This document shows positions 58,197-64,000 of a stretch of 64,000 nt of DNA, one piece after another. The notes under the pieces were generated by a model. The model saw nothing but the letters and a program-made list of their open reading frames with translations, was not told the DNA's origin and searched no databases. Position numbers and translations under genes: made by a program. Every line of letters begins with the position of its first letter. Within the stretch, counting starts at the first letter, position 1. Source of the DNA: CALOCN01 sp942491735 (GTDB lineage: Bacteria; Eisenbacteria; RBG-16-71-46; JABDJR01); assembly GCA_942491735.1 (NCBI GenBank), contig CALOCN010000014.1, positions 992,001-1,056,000 on the forward strand. Reading direction: 5' to 3'.

Positions 58197-61100
58197 CGGC
58201 CACCTGCTTTGCCTTAGGTGCTGTCAGCATGTAGAGAAGCGGAAGTACGAAGAGGGTGAGAGCTGTCGATGTGAGAACGCCGGCGACGACCACTGTTGCC
58301 AGCGGCCGTTGCACCTCGGCGCCGACGCCTGTGGATATCGCCATGGGAACGAATCCGACGGCGTCGGTGATGGCCGTGGCGAGCACGGGGCGAAGGCGTT
58401 GCTTGGCCGCGCCGGTGACGGCCTCGGCAAGCGGGCGTCCCTGTTCCAGGAAGGACCGAATCGCGGCGACGAGAATCTGGCCGTTCAACACGGCGATGCC
58501 GGTAAGCGCGATGAACCCGATAGCGGCGCTCACGCTAAACGGAATCCCGCGGAGCCACAGCGCGAACACTCCGCCCACTGCGGCAAACGGTATGCCCGTG
58601 TAGATGAGGAGCACCTCTCGAAAGTTCTTCAGGCTGAAGTAGAGCAGCAGAAAGACGAAGACGAGGGTCATCGGAACGACAATCAGGAACCTCAGCTTGG
58701 CCCGGGCCAGGTTCTCGAACTGGCCACCCCAATCAATGACGTAGCCCGGTGGCAAGGCGAGCTCCTGGTCGATTCGCTGCTGGGCCTCCTCGACGAAGGA
58801 CGACACGTCGCGGTCCCGGACGTTGCACTGGACACGGATGAGCCTCCGGCCCCATTCCCGGTTGATGGTTGAGATTCCCTCTTCCTCAACTACGTGTGCG
58901 AGCTCAACAAGCGGTAGCCATTGGCCGCTTGCCGTGGGGATGAGTGTGTTCTGCAGGGCCACAGCGTCCCGCCGGTGACCGTCGGGCAGCCTGACGACTA
59001 GCGGGAACTGCTTCTGTTCCTCGAAGATATCTCCCACCCGTCGACCGCCCACAACGTCCACGAACTCGAGCACCGCGGCCCCTGCCACTCCGTGGCGCGC
59101 AAGGGCGTCCGGGTCGACCCGAACACGAAGCGTTGGCTGGCCAGTCACCTGGTCAACGGCAATGTCCGATTGTCCCGGGATGTCGAGGAGAATGCGCTGC
59201 ACATCGTCGGCGATGCGAACGAGCTCGTCGAAGTCGTCGCCGTAGATCTTGATGCCGAGGTCCGAGCGGATTCCCGAAACCATTTCGTTCAGCCGCATCT
59301 CAATAGGCTGGGTTGCCACGATGTTGAGCCCGGGCAGGTCGTCAACTTGTTGCTGCATCGCAGCCACGAGTTCGGTCTGCGTGCTTGCCTTTGTCCACTG
59401 CTTGCGAGGATGCAGTGACACGAAGATGTCGGTGAGCTCCAGGCCCATCGGATCGGTGGCCACCTCGGCAGTGCCGATGCGGCTCCACACGTGACGTATC
59501 TCATCCGGGAACTCCTCGAGCAGGAGCTTCTCAATCTCGGTGTTGTATCGAACGGACTCGTCAAGCGACACTCCGGCCAGGCGAATCGTGTTGAGGACAA
59601 TCGCTCCTTCGCTGAGTCGTGGAATAAACTCGCCTCCGATTCGCGTAGCAAGGCCCCCGGCGCTCAGGACGCCGACGAGGGCGATGCTCAGGGTTATCCA
59701 CCGGAACCGCAGGGCGCCATCAAGAAGCCGGGAGTAGGATGCGACGAGCCAGGTGGCAAAGCGCCCCTCCTTATCGGTCGGGTTTCGAGGCAGGAAGTAG
59801 TAGCCAAGCACCGGCGACAGGGTCAGTGCGAGGACAAGGGCGCCCCCGAGGGCAAAGATGAAGGTCCAGGCCATGGGCCGGAACATCTTACCCTCCATGC
59901 CCTCAAGCGTGAGCACGGGAACGAACACGACGGCGATGATGGCCATTCCGAAGACGATTGGGCGCGCGACCTGGCGCGCGGACTCAAGCACAATGTCGAG
60001 TCGTTCGCGCGCGGTGAGGCGCCGGCCGAGCTTGCGGGTGCGTTCGGCGAGTCGCCTCATGTTGGACTCCGTCATTACGACCGAGCCGTCGACGAGAATG
60101 CCAAAGTCAATGGCGCCGAGACTGAGAAGGCTTGCCGCGATGGCGAAACGATACATGCCGATGACGGCAAAGAGCATCGCGAGCGGAATGACGATGGCGA
60201 CGAGCAACCCGGCGCGAAGGTTCCCGAGCAGGACGAGGAGCACGACGACTACGAGAATCGCCCCTGCTACCAGGTTGTGCTCCACGGTTCCGATGACTTC
60301 GCGCGTGAGTTCTGTCCGGTCGTAGACAACGTCAACGAGGACATCCTCGGGCAGTGACTTCTGAACGCTCGCTAGGCGGTCTTTCAGCCGCTCTGTGACC
60401 ATCTTTCCGTTCTCACCCATGAGCATGAAGGCCAGGCCGAGAACGACTTCGCCTTGTCCGCCGGCGGAGACTGCTCCACGGCGAATCTCGTGGCCGATTC
60501 GAACATCCTCGACTACGTCGCGAATGCGCACCGGAACGCCATCGAAAGACGACACGACGATGCTCTCTATCTGCTCAATCGTCGTAACGCGTCCAAGGCC
60601 GTGAACGAGCTTCGATTGGCCGCCGGAGGTGAGAACCCCCCCGCCTACATTCTGGTTGTTGCGCTCGAGGGCTTCGAATACGTCACCGAGGGTTAGGCTG
60701 TACTTGAGAAGGGCCACGGGCGATACGACGACGTGATACTGCTTCTCGTGCCCCCCCCAGGAGTTCACTTCCGCAACGCCGGGGACCTTCCGTAGCTCCG
60801 GCTTCACGACCCAATCGTGAAGCGTTCGAAGTTCTTCGAGGGTGCGGTCCGGGTTCTCCGAGCGAAGAACGTAGTGGAAGACCTCCCCGAGTCCCGTCGC
60901 AATGGGGCCAAGCTGGGGGCGCTCAATGCCGGCAGTGAGAGACACGGATGACAGGCGCTCGGTGACATACTGACGTGCGTCGGTGATGCTCGTGTTGTCG
61001 TCGAATGTTGCGACAACCTGAGATAGCCCGAACTTCGATATCGAGCGGACATTGTTGAGGCCGGGGAGCCCACCGATCGAGAGCTCAACGGGGAGCGTAA

Positions 61101-61293
61101 TCTGCTGCTCAACCTCTTCGGGATTGAGCGCCGGCGCCACGGTGTTGATTTGCACCTGCACAGGGGTCGTATCTGGAAAGGCATCAACTGGCGTTCGGAG
61201 AAGAGTGAAGGCGCCACCACCGACAAGGAAGACCGCAAGGAGAAGTACGAGCAGTCTGTTCTGCAGCGAAAACTGAACGATACGCTCAAGCAT
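58183..61293 (-). CDS. heavy-metal efflux RND pump (CzcA family)
   Basis: A 1036-residue HME-RND permease. TM4 reads AIDFGILVDGSVVMTESN with D396, D402 and E409, the exact spacing of the three essential TM4 acids of CzcA, so divalent ions (Co, Zn, Cd, Ni) are the likely cargo. The region GTAEVATDPMGLELTDIFVS is also CzcA-like. It lies 17 bp after the adaptor gene and overlaps the OMF gene by 14 bp. Confidence 0.93.
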   Translation of the reverse strand: MLERIVQFSLQNRLLVLLLAVFLVGGGAFTLLRTPVDAFPDTTPVQVQINTVAPALNPEEVEQQITLPVELSIGGLPGLNNVRSISKFGLSQVVATFDDNTSITDARQYVTERLSSVSLTAGIERPQLGPIATGLGEVFHYVLRSENPDRTLEELRTLHDWVVKPELRKVPGVAEVNSWGGHEKQYHVVVSPVALLKYSLTLGDVFEALERNNQNVGGGVLTSGGQSKLVHGLGRVTTIEQIESIVVSSFDGVPVRIRDVVEDVRIGHEIRRGAVSAGGQGEVVLGLAFMLMGENGKMVTERLKDRLASVQKSLPEDVLVDVVYDRTELTREVIGTVEHNLVAGAILVVVVLLVLLGNLRAGLLVAIVIPLAMLFAVIGMYRFAIAASLLSLGAIDFGILVDGSVVMTESNMRRLAERTRKLGRRLTARERLDIVLESARQVARPIVFGMAIIAVVFVPVLTLEGMEGKMFRPMAWTFIFALGGALVLALTLSPVLGYYFLPRNPTDKEGRFATWLVASYSRLLDGALRFRWITLSIALVGVLSAGGLATRIGGEFIPRLSEGAIVLNTIRLAGVSLDESVRYNTEIEKLLLEEFPDEIRHVWSRIGTAEVATDPMGLELTDIFVSLHPRKQWTKASTQTELVAAMQQQVDDLPGLNIVATQPIEMRLNEMVSGIRSDLGIKIYGDDFDELVRIADDVQRILLDIPGQSDIAVDQVTGQPTLRVRVDPDALARHGVAGAAVLEFVDVVGGRRVGDIFEEQKQFPLVVRLPDGHRRDAVALQNTLIPTASGQWLPLVELAHVVEEEGISTINREWGRRLIRVQCNVRDRDVSSFVEEAQQRIDQELALPPGYVIDWGGQFENLARAKLRFLIVVPMTLVFVFLLLYFSLKNFREVLLIYTGIPFAAVGGVFALWLRGIPFSVSAAIGFIALTGIAVLNGQILVAAIRSFLEQGRPLAEAVTGAAKQRLRPVLATAITDAVGFVPMAISTGVGAEVQRPLATVVVAGVLTSTALTLFVLPLLYMLTAPKAKQVADASS

Positions 61294-61310
61294 CGAGAGC
61301 CCCTGTGCTC

Positions 61311-62891
61311 CTAGTCATCCACGCACCCTGCGCCGAGGCGGGACTTGAGAAACTCCGACATTGCGGTGAACGCCCCCTCGACAATCACTGGTTCGTTCGG
61401 AAGAAGTCCGGCGGTGACGGCAAAGACGTTGTCTGTTGAGCGGGTGACGACGACTCGCCGCAACCCGTAGAGGTCTTCTGCGTGTTTGACGAAAACGTAG
61501 GAGTGATTCTCGAAGTGCTGCACGGCATCGGCGGGCACATTGAGGACGGGGCCGCTCGAGGATAGGAGCACCCGTGCTTCGCCGAACATCCCCGCCTTGA
61601 GCCGCAGGTCCTCATTGGGGACAACCGCGCGAGCGCGCACCATGCGGCTGTTCTCGTCGACGGCTGTGTTGACCCATGTGAGCTCGCCGCTTGTGGTGAG
61701 ACCAGAAACGCCGCTCAGGGTGGCGTCAACCGCAAGGCCACTCTCGATGAGCTGGGCTCCTACGGCCGGAATCGAGAGCGAGAGCCACATCGTCGAGAGG
61801 TCGGCCAAGGTGAACAGGGCCGTTCCGGGCTCGACCGCCTCGCCTACAACAGCAGCTCTCTCAACCAGCGTGCCGGCGTAAGGGGCACGAACAAGAAGGG
61901 TCGCGGAAGCGTCTGTGGTCTCTTCGATGCGCGCAAGTTCGCGTGCGGAGAGCCCGTAGTTGAGGAGGTGCTGGCGGGCGGTGCTGAGGGCGAGCTCGGC
62001 GGTTCTGTGAGCCGCCGATGCCTCCTGCAGGTCCTTCTCTGAGGAAATCTTCTTCGCCGCTAGCCCTTGCTCTCTCTCGAACGAGGCCTTCTTGAGCTCA
62101 GCATCGACTGCAGCAGAGAGAAACGCGGTCCTGGCCGAGGCGAGTTCGGAAGAGTGCAGTTCAACGAGAACCTCCCCCGCTTCGACCTCGGAGCCAACGT
62201 CGACGAGGACCCGCCGCACGATGCCCGGGGCGAGAGGCGTGATGCGGGCCACAGCGTTCGCGTTGTATTGGACTTCGCACACGGCCGCGACGCTTGCCTG
62301 GACCTCGCTCTCTTGAGGAGACGTGGTCCGTAGTCCGGCTTTCGTAGCCGCCTCTACGGACTCAAAGCGCACCTTGAGCTCTTCGCCGGGTTTGAGCACT
62401 GCCGTTCTCTGTGGCTGGCAAATGCCGCACTCTAGCTCTGGTACCTGGTGTTCGTTGCAGAAGAGCTCGCTGGAAGCGTGGCTCTCGGTTGAAGGCGCGC
62501 TCGACGAGCTGCTCTCGTCGGTGGGCGTCTCCTTGTCGAGTTGGTCAAGCTCCGGGTGGCAGAGGAAACACTCATCTTCATACAGAAAGTGTTCTGCACA
62601 ATACAGGCGAGCCTTGTCCTCGAGCTGCGGCTGGCAGATCCAGCAACGGTCTTCATAGCACGCGTGCTCGGTGCACCAGAGGCGCCCCGCTTCGCGCTTG
62701 CTGGCGTCGCAGATGAAGCACGTCTCGCCGGCTTCCGAGTGGCTGTGGGCCTCAGCAACCTGGCTACCTTCGCTAGCCCTCCCCTCGTCTTTTGGGGAAG
62801 AGTCGCCGCCTCCACAGCCCGTTGAGGTGGCAATTAGCAGCGAACAGGCGAGGAGCCCGCCGAACGTGCGAACACTGGAGAAGCTAGGCAT
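61311..62891 (-). CDS. heavy-metal efflux adaptor lipoprotein with Cys/His metal-binding repeats
   Basis: A 526-residue adaptor, much longer than CzcB, starting after AAAGGAGGG. Lipobox STGC gives Cys26. Residues 58-158 hold a metal-binding array: C58xxC61, then three CxxH-x6-CxxC units (C73/H76/C83/C86, C98/H101/C108/C111 and C145/H148/C155/C158) in repeats of the form WCTEHACYEDRCWICQP. A Ser-rich linker separates the last two. The adaptor proper follows from about 165: lipoyl halves, a hairpin (about 265-320) and a beta-barrel. Single units of this kind occur in some CusB-like adaptors; three in series look unusual. Confidence 0.9.
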   Translation of the reverse strand: MPSFSSVRTFGGLLACSLLIATSTGCGGGDSSPKDEGRASEGSQVAEAHSHSEAGETCFICDASKREAGRLWCTEHACYEDRCWICQPQLEDKARLYCAEHFLYEDECFLCHPELDQLDKETPTDESSSSSAPSTESHASSELFCNEHQVPELECGICQPQRTAVLKPGEELKVRFESVEAATKAGLRTTSPQESEVQASVAAVCEVQYNANAVARITPLAPGIVRRVLVDVGSEVEAGEVLVELHSSELASARTAFLSAAVDAELKKASFEREQGLAAKKISSEKDLQEASAAHRTAELALSTARQHLLNYGLSARELARIEETTDASATLLVRAPYAGTLVERAAVVGEAVEPGTALFTLADLSTMWLSLSIPAVGAQLIESGLAVDATLSGVSGLTTSGELTWVNTAVDENSRMVRARAVVPNEDLRLKAGMFGEARVLLSSSGPVLNVPADAVQHFENHSYVFVKHAEDLYGLRRVVVTRSTDNVFAVTAGLLPNEPVIVEGAFTAMSEFLKSRLGAGCVDD

Positions 62892-62947
62892 ACACCCTCC
62901 TTTCAGGTGTGTGAGTTGGGCGGCAAGTTTGTCGGGGAACCCGAGCC

Positions 62948-62977
62948 TTGCGCCGACCCACCTGGGAACAGTATACT
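62948..62977 (+). promoter_or_regulatory. probable promoter of the ArsR-family gene
   Basis: TTGCGC (62948-62953) and TATACT (62972-62977) are 18 bp apart; the latter lies in the palindrome AGTATACT. Transcription would start at or next to the ATG at 62985, which suggests a leaderless mRNA. An ArsR dimer bound here could also control the divergent efflux operon. Confidence 0.45.
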
Positions 62978-62984
62978 AGGACAC

Positions 62985-63416
62985 ATGCGCAACTCTACAA
63001 GTGTCGTCACAAGGAGCTCGCTTGCCAATGGAAAATGGCTCGCCGCTGCATTGAAGGCCCTCTCTGACCCGATTCGCCTCCGGATACTTCGACTTCTGGC
63101 TGCAAACAGCGCCGAGATGTGCGTTTGCGAGTTCGTCGACGTGCTCCAGGTGCGCCAGTACACCATCTCAAGGGGGCTTGGGCTCCTGGAACGGGCCGGG
63201 CTCGTCGGGGGTCAGAAGGAGGGTCGGTGGGTGTACTACTCGCTTTCCAACCAGGATGACGCGGTGGTCGAGGCCCTCTGTGGGGTCGTAGCCTCGGCGT
63301 CCGATGCCGACGAGGTTTTCCTCCACGACCAGGAGCGTTTCAGAGATCGCATGGCGCTCCGGGAGAACGGTCGCTGTCGTGTGGGTATCCAGACTGAGGG
63401 CCTCGTCGAGCGCTAA
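62985..63416 (+). CDS. ArsR/SmtB-family metal-responsive repressor
   Basis: A 143-residue winged-helix repressor. The core is LKALSDPIRLRILRLLAANS, then C46-V-C48 in EMCVCEFVDVLQV and the recognition helix QYTISRGLGLLERAGLV, with wing KEGRWVYYSL. The CVC motif at the start of the recognition region is the alpha3N-type metal site of ArsR/CadC relatives, which usually senses As(III), Cd, Pb or similar soft ions. It is divergent from the adaptor-RND-OMF operon across about 93 bp and most likely represses it. Confidence 0.92.
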   Translation: MRNSTSVVTRSSLANGKWLAAALKALSDPIRLRILRLLAANSAEMCVCEFVDVLQVRQYTISRGLGLLERAGLVGGQKEGRWVYYSLSNQDDAVVEALCGVVASASDADEVFLHDQERFRDRMALRENGRCRVGIQTEGLVER

Positions 63417-63529
63417 GCACTCCGGCGCCCCACCTTATTGCTCCGTTCCATCGTTAGGCTGAGCCCAGCGCGGACTCATGCTTCCGCCTCTCATGTCAGA
63501 GGCTGGAGTGGACCCGGGTTGCTGGATAG
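63417..63529. other. short intergenic stretch, no gene
   Basis: Nothing recognisable between the ArsR gene and the AbiEii remnant. Confidence 0.5.
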
Positions 63530-64000
63530 GTGTGAGGCTTCAACAAGCAGGTTGGGCTCTGGGCAGGGACACGCGATCCACCTTCCCTGGATGTCGCGCC
63601 CATCAATGATTGCCATCGCGATCGGCAGCAGGAACTGGCGCAAGGGTTCCCGGATTGCGGAGCTGTCGTGAAATCCCGATGCAGTGCGGCGGGATCGGCA
63701 TCGAGCACCGTCTCACGATGGTTGAACGTTCGGGTGATCGATTCTGCCAGAACTGGGGCATCTAAGTTGAATCGTCTCGAGGTACCAGAGATCGAAGAAG
63801 TCCTTCATGCGACTGTTGATGGTCCCCAACTGAACCATGGTTTCGAACTTGTCGGCGATGGCAGCCTCGAGCGGGCCCCCTTGAGCACGAAGCGACCCGC
63901 ATGGTGCGATTGCGAGAGCCGGTAGAGGAAGCGCTCCAGCCCATAGTACTGAAGGATCTCCTGGGTCGGACGCTGGGTCTCCCGGGCCAGGCGGGACAGG
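63530..64000 (-). pseudogene. decayed AbiEii-type nucleotidyltransferase toxin gene
   Basis: On the minus strand, pieces of an AbiEii toxin appear in order but in three frames. From the window edge: LSRLARETQRPTQEILQYYG, LERFLYRLSQSHHAGRFVLK (the N-terminal signature). Then, after a deletion of the nucleotidyltransferase core, come EAAIADKFETMVQLGTINSR and MKDFFDLWYL. Next comes LAESITRTFNHRETVLDADP and the tail PLRQFLLPIAMAI. The 5' end is outside the window. No AbiEi antitoxin is seen. The gene cannot make active toxin. Confidence 0.8.

Overview
The window is GC-rich DNA from a Gram-negative bacterium: it has many lipoprotein signal peptides, three-part RND efflux systems with outer-membrane factors, and a beta-barrel protein. 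Six-bladed beta-propeller and NHL-repeat secreted proteins, a signal-peptide prolyl oligopeptidase and a winged-helix/TPR regulator suggest a soil or sediment lineage of the Gemmatimonadota / Acidobacteriota / Eisenbacteria kind. That placement is inference; there is no rRNA or marker gene to fix it.

1-25 kb is ordinary, well-packed chromosome. A minus-strand operon encodes a lipoprotein adaptor and two RND pumps (the second runs off the left edge). Two paralogous beta-propeller proteins follow, then a small secreted protein and an NHL lipoprotein on the plus strand. A complete TetR-OMF-adaptor-RND operon (12.3-18.8 kb) is preceded by a perfect 13-bp inverted repeat, the likely repressor operator. 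After it come an HD-domain protein, an S9 peptidase, a CadC-like regulator with TPRs, a secreted protein of unknown role and tRNA-Asn(GTT) with its promoter.

25.2-49.3 kb is a mobile-element and defence island that starts exactly at the 3' end of the tRNA. Both edges carry remnants of the same serine-recombinase C-terminus and a 31-bp direct repeat. IS21 sequences lie inside both edges in opposite orientation: a degraded fragment at 25.7-26.2 kb and a full copy at 45.9-48.7 kb whose istA and istB are fused in frame. The cargo comprises: a membrane protein plus PIN-like protein pair; a secreted lectin-fold protein; an IS256-family element disrupted by a second copy of itself; a complete type I restriction-modification operon (hsdM, hsdS, hsdR) followed by a YbjQ/zinc-ribbon protein, a YgjP-type metalloprotease and a gene split by an IS3-family element; and a three-gene envelope operon whose central protein joins a trypsin-like protease domain to an outer-membrane beta-barrel.

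49.6-63.4 kb holds two heavy-metal efflux operons on the minus strand. The first is outer-membrane factor, His-rich adaptor and HME-RND pump, with a small Cys-rich secreted protein upstream. The second is an adaptor with repeated CxxH/CxxC modules, an HME-RND pump, an outer-membrane factor and a membrane protein, divergent from an ArsR/SmtB repressor. Between them is a decayed chimera of IS3 orfB and a czcA 3' end. The right edge carries a decayed AbiEii-type toxin gene.

The most unusual material is the protease-barrel operon (43.1-45.6 kb), the accessory genes behind the type I RM operon, the membrane/PIN-like pair, and the repeated junction element. None is proven to be a new system from sequence alone.
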